Assembly (NCBI RefSeq): GCF_036227325.1
Contig: NZ_CP109467.1
Coordinates: 7,316,001-7,380,000 of the forward strand
Length of the DNA stretch: 64,000 nucleotides
Direction: 5' to 3'
Source of the DNA: Streptomyces sp. NBC_01465
GTDB lineage: Bacteria; Actinomycetota; Actinomycetes; Streptomycetales; Streptomycetaceae
The translations under genes were made by a program, and so were the position numbers. The notes under the pieces were generated by a model. It was not told the origin of the DNA. It worked only from the letters and a program-made list of their open reading frames with translations, and ran no database searches. Shown piece by piece: positions 1 to 8,342 of this stretch. How positions within the stretch are numbered: position 1 is the first letter of the stretch; each line of letters opens with the position of its first letter.

Positions 1-456
1 ACCGGGCGCGGGCAGCGCGATCTGACGGACCTGGAGGGCTTGCGTCCGTACGTGTGCGACGAGGACGTCCGGGTCTTCGGGATCCGCGACTACGACGAAG
101 AGCGGGCGGAACTGGCCGAACTGAAGATCTCGACGATGACCGTCGGCGAACTCCGTCAGTGGGGTGTGGCCGATCTCGCCGAAGGAGCCGTGCAGAGCCT
201 GGAAGCACCGGTGACCGAAGGGTTCTGGATCCATCTGGACGCCGACGTCCTCGACCCGACCGTCATGCCCGCCGTCGACAGCCCCGATCCGGACGGTCTT
301 CTCCCTGACGAACTGCGGGTGTTGCTGGCGAGGCTGCTGCGGTCCGAGCGCTGCGTGGGCCTGAATCTGACCATCTACGACCCCGATCTTGACCCCGAAG
401 GGGTTGCGGGTGCGCTCCTCGCCGACCTCGTGGTGGACGCTTTTGCGCAAACCTGA
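1..456 (+). CDS. Arginase/agmatinase-family hydrolase, 3' part only
   Basis: The frame is open from the first base of the window, so the N-terminus lies outside; about 151 residues remain. The motif HLDADVLDPTVMPAVDSP matches the ureohydrolase signature in which the D-x-D-x-x-D aspartates bind the dinuclear manganese centre, followed by the usual PDPDGL turn. The family cleaves guanidino or amidino C-N bonds (arginine, agmatine, formiminoglutamate); the piece present cannot say which. The downstream gene starts 74 bases later with its own ribosome site. I am confident of the family and not of the substrate. Confidence 0.85.
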   Translation, partial: TGRGQRDLTDLEGLRPYVCDEDVRVFGIRDYDEERAELAELKISTMTVGELRQWGVADLAEGAVQSLEAPVTEGFWIHLDADVLDPTVMPAVDSPDPDGLLPDELRVLLARLLRSERCVGLNLTIYDPDLDPEGVAGALLADLVVDAFAQT

Positions 457-530
457 CCGGGGGAACCCCTGGTCAGCAGGCGTCGGCCGGTGTTCCATGG
501 TCACCAAGGCAATCGAACGAGGAGGCTGCC

Positions 531-2498
531 TTGGCCACGACGGTGCGACGTGCCGTACTGACTCTGCCCGCCGCCCCGTTGGGGCCGGAGAACCCGCTGC
601 CCGCGCTCCGGCCGCTGGACGAGGCGCACGGGATCGACACCGAGGGGCGCACCGACCTCCCCCGGGACATGGCGCGGCAGATCGGTTACGAGCCGCTCCG
701 CACGCTGCTGCCCGTACGTGTCCTCGACGGGTACGGACGTGAGCGCACTCCGACCGGGCTTGAAGCGATCGTGATCGAGAACGACCGCTTGCGGGCCACC
801 GTCCTTCCAGGCCTGGGCGGCCGCATCCAGTCGCTCTTCCACAAGCCGACCGACCGCGAACTGCTCTACCGCAACCCGGTCCTGCAGCCCGCCGACTTCG
901 CGCTCAACGGCGCCTGGTTCTCCGGCGGCATCGAGTGGAACATCGGCGCCACCGGCCACACCACCCTCACCTGCGCCCCGCTGCACGCCGCCCTCGTGCC
1001 CGCCCCCGACGGCGGCGACATGGTCCGCCTCTGGGAGTGGGAGCGGCTGCGCGACCTGCCGTACCAGATCGACCTCTGGCTCCCCGCCGACTCCGACTTC
1101 CTCCACGTCGGCGTGCGCATCCGCAACCCGCACGAGACGGCCGTCCCCACCTACTGGTGGTCCAACATCGCCGTCCCCGAGGACGAGTCGACCCGCGTCG
1201 TCGCCCCCGCCGACGAGGCCTGGCACTTCGGCTACGAGCGCACCCTGCGCCGCGTCCCGGTCCCCGAACTCGACGGCATCGACCGCACCTACCCGCTGCG
1301 CAGCGAGCACGCCGCGGACTACTTCTACGAACTCCCCGACGGCGCCCGCCGCTGGATCTCCTCCCTCGACGCGTCCGGCCAGGGCCTCGTCCAGACCTCC
1401 ACCGACCAACTGCGCGGCCGCAAGCTCTTCCTCTGGGGCTCGGGCGACGGCGGCCGCCGCTGGCAGGAGTGGCTGACCGAACCAGGCACCCCCGGCTACG
1501 CGGAGATCCAGGCCGGACTCGCCCGCACCCAGCTGGAGCACGTCAAGCTCGAGGCGGGCGCGGAGTTCAGCTGGCTGGAGGCGTACGGACCGCTCGCCGC
1601 CGACCCCGCCACGATCCACGGCGCCGACTGGCAGGCCGCCCGTACGGAAGCCGGGGCGCGCCTGGAGTCGGCCCTGCCCCGCGCCGAGGTCGACGCCGCG
1701 TACGAGGCCTGGCTCCCGTACGCCGACCACGACCCCACCGAGACCCTGGCCACCGGATCGGGCTGGGGCGCGCTGGAGGTCCTGCGCGCGGGCCACAAAC
1801 TCCCCGGCACCCCCTTCGAGGAGTCGATGCTCGACGAGGACCAGTCGCCCTGGCTGGAGCTCTACCGCTCGGGCACCTTCCCCGTACCCCGCCGCGTCAC
1901 CCCGCCGGGTCCCACCCTGGTCGCCCCGCACTGGCGCGACATGCTGGAGACCGCCCCCGCCGAACCGCTCACCGAGTACCACCTCGGGGTCGCCCAGTGG
2001 CACTCCGGCGACACCGCGCAGGCGGTGCGCAGCTGGGAGCGCGGCCTCCAACTCGCCCCGTCCCGCTGGCCGTTGCTCCGCTGCCTGGCCGTAGCCGACC
2101 AGTGCGAGGGCAACCCGGCCCGCGCCGCCGACCGCTACGCCGAAGCCTTCGACGACCTCTGCGAGGAGCGCCGCGAGGCACCGGTCTGGGCGGCGGTCAC
2201 CGCCGCCCTCGGCCGCGAGGCGATAGAGGCGCTCCTGACCGCGGACCGCACGGAGGAGGCCCGCTCGGTCTTCGCCCGCCTCAGGCCCCCGGTCCAGGAA
2301 CGCGGCCGCTTCCGCTTCATCGAGGCCCAACTCCTGCTCGCCGAGGGCGACATCGCGGGAGCCCGCACGATCTTTGAAACGGGCTTCGAGGTCGCGGACC
2401 TCAGGGAGGGCGCCGAGATCCTGGGCGAGATGTGGTCCAGAATCTCCGACGAACCACTGCCACAGACGTACGAATTCCGTATGCGCCCGGGGTCCTGA
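531..2498 (+). CDS. DUF5107 domain protein with C-terminal TPR-like repeats
   Basis: A 655-residue cytoplasmic protein. The start is a TTG preceded by a strong GAGGAGG at about 519-526, which decides it over internal ATGs. Residues about 50-400 resemble the DUF5107 family, which has a galactose-mutarotase-like beta-sandwich look (LPGLGGRIQSLFHK, GGIEWNIGATGH, PTYWWSNIAVPEDES). Residues about 470-640 form helical pairs of TPR type (EYHLGVAQWHSGDTAQAVRSW and similar). No signal peptide or membrane segment is seen. The fold suggests carbohydrate binding or epimerisation, but this family has no settled reaction, so the function is unassigned. Confidence 0.8.
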   Translation: MATTVRRAVLTLPAAPLGPENPLPALRPLDEAHGIDTEGRTDLPRDMARQIGYEPLRTLLPVRVLDGYGRERTPTGLEAIVIENDRLRATVLPGLGGRIQSLFHKPTDRELLYRNPVLQPADFALNGAWFSGGIEWNIGATGHTTLTCAPLHAALVPAPDGGDMVRLWEWERLRDLPYQIDLWLPADSDFLHVGVRIRNPHETAVPTYWWSNIAVPEDESTRVVAPADEAWHFGYERTLRRVPVPELDGIDRTYPLRSEHAADYFYELPDGARRWISSLDASGQGLVQTSTDQLRGRKLFLWGSGDGGRRWQEWLTEPGTPGYAEIQAGLARTQLEHVKLEAGAEFSWLEAYGPLAADPATIHGADWQAARTEAGARLESALPRAEVDAAYEAWLPYADHDPTETLATGSGWGALEVLRAGHKLPGTPFEESMLDEDQSPWLELYRSGTFPVPRRVTPPGPTLVAPHWRDMLETAPAEPLTEYHLGVAQWHSGDTAQAVRSWERGLQLAPSRWPLLRCLAVADQCEGNPARAADRYAEAFDDLCEERREAPVWAAVTAALGREAIEALLTADRTEEARSVFARLRPPVQERGRFRFIEAQLLLAEGDIAGARTIFETGFEVADLREGAEILGEMWSRISDEPLPQTYEFRMRPGS

Positions 2499-2587
2499 CC
2501 AGGTAACCTCCGCTTGCCCGGCGCAAGATCGCTGCCGGGCGGACGGAGGGCGGCCCTGGGGAGGGATCGCCGGGGACAGGGGTCGAA

Positions 2588-3832
2588 GTGGTGTGTCCTG
2601 AGTGCGGTGCCGCCGTACCGAAGCAGGAGCGGTTCGTCAGCTGGTGCGCGGAGTGCGGGTGGAATGTCGATCCGGGCACTCCGGAGCCCGATCGCGGCCG
2701 CCTCGACCGGTTGTACCTGCGTCTGGCGCACCGCAACGGTGAACGGCTCTATGCCGAGTTGGCGCAGGACGCCGACGCCCGCCCCCGGCGCGACCTGTCG
2801 AGCGTGCTCGCCTACGCGCTGGCCCTCGCCGTGCACGCCGTCACCCTCACCTGCCTCGTGGGCGGGGTCCTGCTCGTGGTGCTCGGCTGGAGCACGGTGG
2901 TCCTGCCGATCTTCGGCATCCTGCTGCTCACCACGGGAGTGGTGCTGTGCCCGCGCCCCCGCAAGCTGCCCCCGCACGACCCGGTGCTGCGCCGTGCCGA
3001 AGCCCCCGCGCTCTTCGCACTGGTCGACGAGGTGGCCACGGTGGTCGCCACGCGCGGGGTCGACGCGGTGGTGGTCGACGCCTCGTTCAACGCCTCCGTC
3101 AGTACGTACGGACTGCGCGGCCGTCGTGTCCTCACCATCGGTCTCGGCCTGTGGGAGGTGCTGAGCCCGCAGGAGCGCATCGCCTTGCTCGGCCATGAAC
3201 TCGGCCACTACGCCCACGGCGACCTCCGGCACGGCGGCGTGGTCGCCCCCGCGCACCGTTCTCTGCACCTCTGGTACGGGGCGCTGGCGCCCGAGCCCAG
3301 GCCGGATCTCATGGGGACCTTCGTCAATCTGGTCAGCCTGGTGCCGAGATGGTTCGTCTACGGCGTGCTGGTGCTGCTGACGCACCTGACGTTCCGCGCC
3401 TCCCAGCGCAGTGAGTACCTCGCCGACCGTGCAGGTGCCAGGGCCGGTTCCAGCGAAGCGGCCGTGGCTATGCAGGACCGGTTCCTGATCGGCGGATCCG
3501 TCGAGGCGGAACTGCGCCGGGAATCGGTCGCCGCGCAGACCCGGGGCCGTCGCGGCGACGCGCGCGCGGCCGAGCAGGGGCTGTGGGAGCGGATCGCCGA
3601 GCATGCGGCGACGGTCCCGGAGCGCGAATACGAGCGACTGCGGCGGGCCGGGGCTCTGCGCGGACACAGCGAGGACACCACGCACCCGGCGACCCATCTG
3701 CGCCGGCGGTTGCTCACCGAGGCCGAGCCCTGCGCTGCGAGCGTGGTGGCCGACGAGGTGGCCGTCGCGGCGGAGCTCGCCGATGCCCGCAGGCGCGTTG
3801 CGCGGACCGTCATCCGCGACTTCGCGGGCTGA
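2588..3832 (+). CDS. M48-family zinc metalloprotease with N-terminal zinc ribbon
   Basis: A 414-residue membrane protein. It opens with a Cys4 zinc ribbon (CPECGAAV...CAECGW, residues 3-26). Two or more hydrophobic segments follow at about 75-125. The catalytic HELGH is at residues 203-207, with the third zinc ligand probably the Glu of SEYLADRAG about 70 residues later. Another hydrophobic span (WFVYGVLVLLTHLTF) lies between them. This is the M48/HtpX-like layout: membrane-anchored peptidases that act in envelope quality control. GTG at 2588 and GTG at 2591 are both possible starts. It stands alone, with the next gene convergent. Confidence 0.88.
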   Translation: MVCPECGAAVPKQERFVSWCAECGWNVDPGTPEPDRGRLDRLYLRLAHRNGERLYAELAQDADARPRRDLSSVLAYALALAVHAVTLTCLVGGVLLVVLGWSTVVLPIFGILLLTTGVVLCPRPRKLPPHDPVLRRAEAPALFALVDEVATVVATRGVDAVVVDASFNASVSTYGLRGRRVLTIGLGLWEVLSPQERIALLGHELGHYAHGDLRHGGVVAPAHRSLHLWYGALAPEPRPDLMGTFVNLVSLVPRWFVYGVLVLLTHLTFRASQRSEYLADRAGARAGSSEAAVAMQDRFLIGGSVEAELRRESVAAQTRGRRGDARAAEQGLWERIAEHAATVPEREYERLRRAGALRGHSEDTTHPATHLRRRLLTEAEPCAASVVADEVAVAAELADARRRVARTVIRDFAG

Positions 3833-3844
3833 ACGGATCGCCCG

Positions 3845-4435
3845 TCAGCGCCAGTCGGGGTCCCGGCCCAGCGCGCGCAGGATGCGGTCGAAGGTGTCCG
3901 TGTCCGGTGTGCTGTCCAGGCCGGGGGCGAACGCCGCCCCCGTCTCCTTGCGGGACGCGTCGTCCGGGACCGCCTCCGCGATCGGGACGCCCGCTGCCAG
4001 GACCTCCGCGTCGAACGTGATCGGGACGCCGATCGCCGCAGCGACGTCCCAGCCGTGGACGACGTAGTCGATGAAGTGGAAGCCGACCGCGATCCGGCCG
4101 GGGAGCGTGATGCCGTTCCGGACCTCGGGCAGCCAGAAGTCCCGCTCCAGGACGCCGGGTTCGGCGAAGGCGCTGAGGACGTCGGCGGCCGAGGCGGCGA
4201 ATCCTGCCGCCGGGTCGTCGTCCACCGGGCGGTCGGCGAAGACCGAGGCGTCGGAGCGCTCGCCCCTGGCCACGGCCGCGAAGCCGTGGTTCTGGCCGGT
4301 CATGTGGGCGAGCAGCTGTGAGAGGTTCCACTCGCCGCACGGTGTGGGGAGGGGCAGTTGGCCGGGGTGGACCGCCGCCACGATCCCTGTGGTGGTCTCC
4401 AGGACGCGGCGGTGGAGGGCGATGAGGTCGCTCAT
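3845..4435 (-). CDS. TIGR03086-type metal-binding protein (DinB/mycothiol-dependent isomerase superfamily)
   Basis: A 196-residue protein with the four-helix DinB-like fold. Landmarks are PTPCGEWNLSQLLAHMTGQ near residue 30-48 and HFIDYVVHGWDVAAAIG near 118-134, which supply the histidines expected to hold the metal. Family members related to mycothiol-dependent maleylpyruvate isomerase occur in actinobacteria that make mycothiol; most have no proven reaction. Its ATG overlaps the stop of the upstream VOC gene (ATGA), so the two are probably co-translated. Confidence 0.85.
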   Translation of the reverse strand: MSDLIALHRRVLETTTGIVAAVHPGQLPLPTPCGEWNLSQLLAHMTGQNHGFAAVARGERSDASVFADRPVDDDPAAGFAASAADVLSAFAEPGVLERDFWLPEVRNGITLPGRIAVGFHFIDYVVHGWDVAAAIGVPITFDAEVLAAGVPIAEAVPDDASRKETGAAFAPGLDSTPDTDTFDRILRALGRDPDWR

Positions 4436-4788
4436 GCGGCGGACGCCTTTCTGTCGACGTACTCGAAGACCGAACCGTCGGGGTGCACCGCGATCAGATT
4501 GCGGCCCACCGGCGTCGGCACCGGGCCGGCCAGGATGTGGGCGCCGACGTCGGTGAGGGTGGTCAGTGCCTCGTCGACGTCCTTGACCGCGATCGTCGCC
4601 GTCACCTTGCGGAGGATCTCCAGCTCCGCTTCCGGGCCGCTCATCAGGAGGAAGCAGCCGACGGCGGCGACCGAGACGCCGCCGCGCTCGAAGCGCTGGG
4701 CGCGGGTGCCGGTGAGGCGTTCGTAGAAGAACACCGAAGTCTCGAGGTCGTCGACGCAGATGCGCAGCGTGGTTCCCAGGATCTCCAT
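4432..4788 (-). CDS. VOC-family (glyoxalase/bleomycin-resistance fold) protein
   Basis: A 118-residue single-domain protein beginning MEILGTTLRICVDDLETS and ending near SVFEYVDRK, with the paired beta-alpha-beta-beta-beta modules of the vicinal oxygen chelate fold. The members of this large superfamily differ in reaction (isomerase, dioxygenase, drug sequestration), and nothing here fixes the substrate. It is the first gene of a two-gene leftward unit; its TGA shares bases with the next ATG. Confidence 0.85.
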   Translation of the reverse strand: MEILGTTLRICVDDLETSVFFYERLTGTRAQRFERGGVSVAAVGCFLLMSGPEAELEILRKVTATIAVKDVDEALTTLTDVGAHILAGPVPTPVGRNLIAVHPDGSVFEYVDRKASAA

Positions 4789-4876
4789 ACCGGCGAGGGT
4801 AGTTGGCGGGGCCCGGCGATGTGATCGAAATGAATTTCGCTGTCCGGATGCCAGGGCACGGTGATAGACCGTCGGC

Positions 4877-5369
4877 GTGTCAGAGAATCTTGGATTCCCC
4901 GTTCTGCTGCGTCTCGTCGACGAGCGGTCGGCCGCGTTCCGGGCCGCGCTCGCCGCCGCGCCCGATCTAGATGCGCAGGTGCCGACCTGCCCCGAGTGGA
5001 CGCTGTTGGAGCTGGCTCATCACCCCGCGAGCGCGCGGCGCGGCCGGCCTGGTCGGCCGAGTCCACCGCGCAACTGCTCGGTGCGCTGCGGGAGTACGGC
5101 CCCGACCGCGACTGCTGGACGTGGTGGGGCGGCTCGCAGTCGCCGCGGACCTCCGGTGCCGTCGCCCGGCACCAGGTCCAGGAGGCCACGGTGCACACCT
5201 ACGACGCGCAGACCACCGTCGGCGCCCCGCCGCTGCCGACATCTCCCTCACCGGTACGGCGGGCGAACTCGTGCTGGCCCTGTACGGCCGCATTCCGCCG
5301 GGCTCCCTGAAGGGCGAGGGCGACCGGACCGTCCTCGACCGGCTCGTGGAGTGGGACCCGTCCGTGTAG
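4877..5369 (+). pseudogene. Decayed mycothiol-dependent maleylpyruvate-isomerase-like gene
   Basis: The coding signal hops through all three forward frames. From GTG 4877 the N-terminus reads MSENLGFPVLLRLVDERS to about LLELAHH near 5026. The similarity then continues in a second frame (REYGPDRDCWTWWGGSQSP, ARHQVQEATVHTYDAQ, about 5085-5230). It ends in the third frame (GTAGELVLALYGRIPPGSL to the TAG at 5367). Compared with intact family members of roughly 250 residues, one block is missing after LELAHH and a larger one after VGAPP. I read this as two internal deletions with frameshifts, leaving the N-terminal DinB-like domain and the C-terminal tail fused out of frame. A functional product is very unlikely. 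Confidence 0.82.
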
Positions 5370-5374
5370 GTCCG

Positions 5375-6184
5375 TCAGACGCGGCAGAGGATCTCGCCGT
5401 GCGGGACCATGAACCAGGCGTCGTCGTCGGCGGCCCAGGCGCGCCAGGCCCCGGCGATCGCCTCCAGTTGTTCCGCCGTCGCGTGGCCGCCGTCCACCGC
5501 GATCTGTGCGTAGACCGACGCGGTCGTACGGTCCGCCCACAGCCCGCCCCACCAGGCGCGCTCGTCAGGAGTGGCGAAGACCCAGGTCGACGCGGTCGAC
5601 CTGATGTCCTCCAGGCCCGCGGCCCGCGCCCATGAGCGCAGCCGGCGTCCCGCGTCGGGCTCGCCGCCGTTGGCGCGGGCGACCTTGCGGTACAGCGCCA
5701 GCCATTCGTCCAGCACCGGGGACTCGGGGTACCAGGTGAAGGCGTCGTAGTCGGAGTCGCGCACCGCGATGATGCCGCCCGGCTTGGTCACGCGGCGCAT
5801 CTCGCGCAGCGCCTGCACCGGATCGCCCACGTGCTGCAGCACCTGATGCGCGTGGACCACACAGAACGTGTCGTCCGGGTAGTCCAGTGCGTGGATGTCC
5901 GCCACGGCGAAGTCCGTGTTGTCCAGGTCGCGTTCGGTGGCCAGCGCCTGCGCCTGCTCGACGATTCCGGTCGCGATGTCCACCCCGGTGACATGCCCCT
6001 GGGGGACCAGTTCGGCCAGGTCGGCGGTGATGGTGCCGGGGCCGCAGCCGATGTCCAGGATCTGCATGTGCGGCTTCAGTTCGCCGAGCAGGTACGCGGC
6101 CGAGTTGGCTGCGGTGCGCCAGGTGTGCGAGCGCAGCACGGACTCGTGATGGCCGTGCGTGTATACGGCTGTCTCCTTCGACAT
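5375..6184 (-). CDS. Class I SAM-dependent methyltransferase, UbiE-like
   Basis: A 269-residue protein with the Rossmann-type methyltransferase core. Motif I is ILDIGCGPGTIT (residues about 42-53), the acidic end of strand 2 is VTGVDIA, then FAVADIHALDYPDD, and HAHQVLQHVGDPVQALREMRRVTKPGG is the usual post-motif region. It resembles the menaquinone/ubiquinone C-methyltransferase group, but in actinobacteria many such genes act on unknown small molecules, so the substrate is open. It is transcribed away from a metallo-hydrolase gene across an AT-richer spacer. Confidence 0.88.
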   Translation of the reverse strand: MSKETAVYTHGHHESVLRSHTWRTAANSAAYLLGELKPHMQILDIGCGPGTITADLAELVPQGHVTGVDIATGIVEQAQALATERDLDNTDFAVADIHALDYPDDTFCVVHAHQVLQHVGDPVQALREMRRVTKPGGIIAVRDSDYDAFTWYPESPVLDEWLALYRKVARANGGEPDAGRRLRSWARAAGLEDIRSTASTWVFATPDERAWWGGLWADRTTASVYAQIAVDGGHATAEQLEAIAGAWRAWAADDDAWFMVPHGEILCRV

Positions 6185-6313
6185 GACCGGACTCCCTTTC
6201 GGTGAACTCCCGTTGTGGTGCCCTCACTTTATGACCTTCAGCCAGAATATGAGATCTATGTATCAGTATGTGGACAGGGGAACAAGATCGACGGACGCCC
6301 GCGTTGACCGGTC
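6185..6313. promoter_or_regulatory. Divergent promoter region between methyltransferase and metallo-hydrolase genes
   Basis: This 129-base spacer is clearly richer in A and T than its surroundings, especially 6225-6275 (ATATGAGATCTATGTATCAGTATG and neighbours). The two flanking genes face away from each other, so it must carry both promoters. I could not fix exact -10 or -35 boxes and saw no convincing operator. Confidence 0.4.
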
Positions 6314-7069
6314 ATGAGCCAACTGAGCGTGCAGTACGTCGGCGGCCCGACCGCCCTTCTGGAGATCGGTGGCACCCGCCTGCTCACCGACCCGACCTTC
6401 GACGCCCCGGGCGACTACCCGGTCGGCGACCGCAAGCTCGTCAAGACGGCCGGACCCGCGCTCACCGCGGACGAGACCGGAGCGGTCGACGCCGTGCTGC
6501 TGTCGCACGACCACCACCCCGACAACCTCGACCGCTCGGGCCGCGACTACCTCGCCCGGGTCCCCCTCGTGCTGACCACGGCCGCCGCGCGCGAGCGGCT
6601 CGGGCCGTCCGTGACCGCGCTGCCCAACGGTGAGACGTACGAGATCGGCCCGGTGCGGATCACGGGCGTCCGTGCCCAGCACGGGCCCGACGGCACCGAC
6701 CACCTCACCGGCGAGGTCACCGGCTTCGTCCTGCACGGCGAGGGGCTGCCCACGGTGTACGTCAGCGGAGACAACGCCTCCCTCGACGTGGTCCGTGATG
6801 TCGCCGAGCGCTACGGCCCCGTCGACGTGGCCGTCCTGTTCGCCGGAGGGGCGCGCACCCCGCTGCTCGGCGACGCGTATCTCACCCTGCCCAGCGCCGG
6901 GGCCGCCGAGGCCGCGCGCATCCTGGGCGCGCGCCATGTCGTACCGCTGCACTTCGAGCAGTGGGGGCACTTCAGCCAGGGCCCCGACACGCTCGTGGAC
7001 GCGTTCGCCGAGGCCGGTCTGAGCGAGCGGCTGCACCTGCTGAAGCCGGGGGAGCGGGTCGTTCTCTAG
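6314..7069 (+). CDS. Metallo-beta-lactamase-fold hydrolase (UlaG/RNase-Z-like superfamily)
   Basis: A 251-residue protein starting MSQLSVQYVGGPTALLEIG. It keeps the superfamily core: TDPTF near residue 27, a H-x-H-x-x-D variant metal motif (LLSHDHHPDNLD, about 64-75), a phosphodiester-like middle region, and the late GDNAS and VPLHFEQWGH elements that supply further ligands. The first motif reads H-D-H-H-P-D, common in UlaG-like members. The substrate is unknown. It is the first of three such genes in the window. Its stop abuts an octamer repeat shared with the convergent neighbour. Confidence 0.85.
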   Translation: MSQLSVQYVGGPTALLEIGGTRLLTDPTFDAPGDYPVGDRKLVKTAGPALTADETGAVDAVLLSHDHHPDNLDRSGRDYLARVPLVLTTAAARERLGPSVTALPNGETYEIGPVRITGVRAQHGPDGTDHLTGEVTGFVLHGEGLPTVYVSGDNASLDVVRDVAERYGPVDVAVLFAGGARTPLLGDAYLTLPSAGAAEAARILGARHVVPLHFEQWGHFSQGPDTLVDAFAEAGLSERLHLLKPGERVVL

Positions 7070-7101
7070 GCGATCAGGCGATCCGGCGATCAGGCGATCC
7101 G
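7070..7101. repeat. Octamer tandem repeat, four units
   Basis: GCGATCAG and GCGATCCG alternate twice (7070-7077, 7078-7085, 7086-7093, 7094-7101). The array fills the gap between two convergent genes and runs over the last codons and stop of the enolase-superfamily gene. It probably arose by local duplication. No T-run follows, so I do not call it a terminator. Confidence 0.85.
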
Positions 7102-8193
7102 GTACGGCTCGACCGCCTCGTGCCGCAGTGACAGCCCGTTGCCGGGCGAGCCGCCCGGTGTCACCGTTCCGCCCTTCGGATCCAGCACCCCGTCGAAGAA
7201 CATCGCCTCGACCCTCGCATGGTCGTGGAACCACTCCAGATGGCGGAGGTTGGGGACGGCCGCCGCCCCGTGCGCATGCGCGTGCGGGGCGCCGTGGGTG
7301 GAGACCTCGAGTCCGTGCGCCTGGGCGACAGCGGCCGCGCGCAGGAACTCCGTGAGTCCGCCGCAGCGCGTCGCGTCGATCTGCAGACAGTCGACCGCGC
7401 CGCTGCCCGCCAGCCGTGCGAAGGCCGGCAGGTCCCAGGCGTCCGCGCCCGCCGCCACGTCGCAGGCCACCGCGTCGCGCACCAGCCGAAGGCCCCGCAG
7501 ATCCTCGGTGTCGACCGGCGCCTCGAACCAGCCGACACCTTGCTCCGCGACGGCCAGTCCCACCCGTACGGCCTGCTTGCGCTGATAGGCGCCGCCCGCG
7601 TCCACGTACAACTCGGCCTGCCTGCCGATGACATCGCGCGCCAGACGCACCCGCTGCAGATCGTTCGGGACCGCCCGGCCCCAGGACTCACCGATCTTGA
7701 TCTTGACGCGCGGGATGGACAGTCCGTGCACCCAGCCGTTGAGCTGGGAGGCCAGATGCGTGTCGTGGTACGTGGTGAACCCGCCGCTGCCGTAGACGGG
7801 AACGGAGTTCCCGGTCGCGCCCAGGAGCCGCACCAGCGGCAGCCCGAGCAGCCTGGCCTTGAGGTCCCACAGCGCCAGGTCCACGGCGGAGATCGCGCAC
7901 GAGGCGATCCCGGGCCGTCCCGCGGTGCGGACCGTGCAGCACATCACCTGGTGCAGGGCGGCGATGTCGAACACGTCCGAGCCCATCAGCACGGGGGCCA
8001 GCTGCTCCTGGGCGAGCGCTCCCGCCGACAGGGGCGCATACGTCCAGCCCGTGCCGTACGTCGTGCCCGTACGCGCCTCCACGACCACCACCTTCGTGGT
8101 GTCCCAGGCGGAGGTGCCGTCCGCTTCGGGGGCGTCGGTGGGGACGGTGTAGGCGGACACCATCAGCTGTTCCAGGGGGAGTTGAGGCTTCAT
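7090..8193 (-). CDS. Enolase-superfamily enzyme, mandelate-racemase/dehydratase-like, altered metal site
   Basis: A 367-residue protein; ATG at 8193 gives the natural N-terminus MKPQLPLEQLMVSAYTVPTD. The family hallmarks are in order: the K-x-K base (RVKIKIGESW), the first metal ligand Asp (LYVDAGGAY), the second ligand Glu (WFEAPV), the RCGG element (QIDATRCGGLTEF) and a late catalytic His region (STHGAPHAHAH). The third metal ligand, normally Glu in an AAGE motif, reads AAGADAWDL, with Ala at residue 250. Members usually dehydrate sugar acids or racemise hydroxy acids through a magnesium enolate. The changed ligand may alter metal use or abolish activity. Confidence 0.82.
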   Translation of the reverse strand: MKPQLPLEQLMVSAYTVPTDAPEADGTSAWDTTKVVVVEARTGTTYGTGWTYAPLSAGALAQEQLAPVLMGSDVFDIAALHQVMCCTVRTAGRPGIASCAISAVDLALWDLKARLLGLPLVRLLGATGNSVPVYGSGGFTTYHDTHLASQLNGWVHGLSIPRVKIKIGESWGRAVPNDLQRVRLARDVIGRQAELYVDAGGAYQRKQAVRVGLAVAEQGVGWFEAPVDTEDLRGLRLVRDAVACDVAAGADAWDLPAFARLAGSGAVDCLQIDATRCGGLTEFLRAAAVAQAHGLEVSTHGAPHAHAHGAAAVPNLRHLEWFHDHARVEAMFFDGVLDPKGGTVTPGGSPGNGLSLRHEAVEPYRIA

Positions 8194-8342
8194 GGCACTG
8201 CGCCAGACGGTAGAAGATGCTGCAGGTCGGGTTACCGGGGCGGGCACGCGGAAACCTGAACCTGCGCGGTGTTTGGAGGGCGCCGCTCCGGGCACGCGGC
8301 AAGTCCGTCCGTACGACCCCAAACCGTCACCCGGAGTCGAAC

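Noticed and set aside
501..2330. A 609-codon open frame opposite the DUF5107 gene
   Set aside because: Antisense shadow with biased composition; the plus-strand gene has a strong ribosome site and family similarity.
2516..2540. GCCCGGC/GCCGGGC hairpin after the DUF5107 gene
   Set aside because: Seven-base arms, long loop and no T-run; in DNA this GC-rich it can arise by chance.
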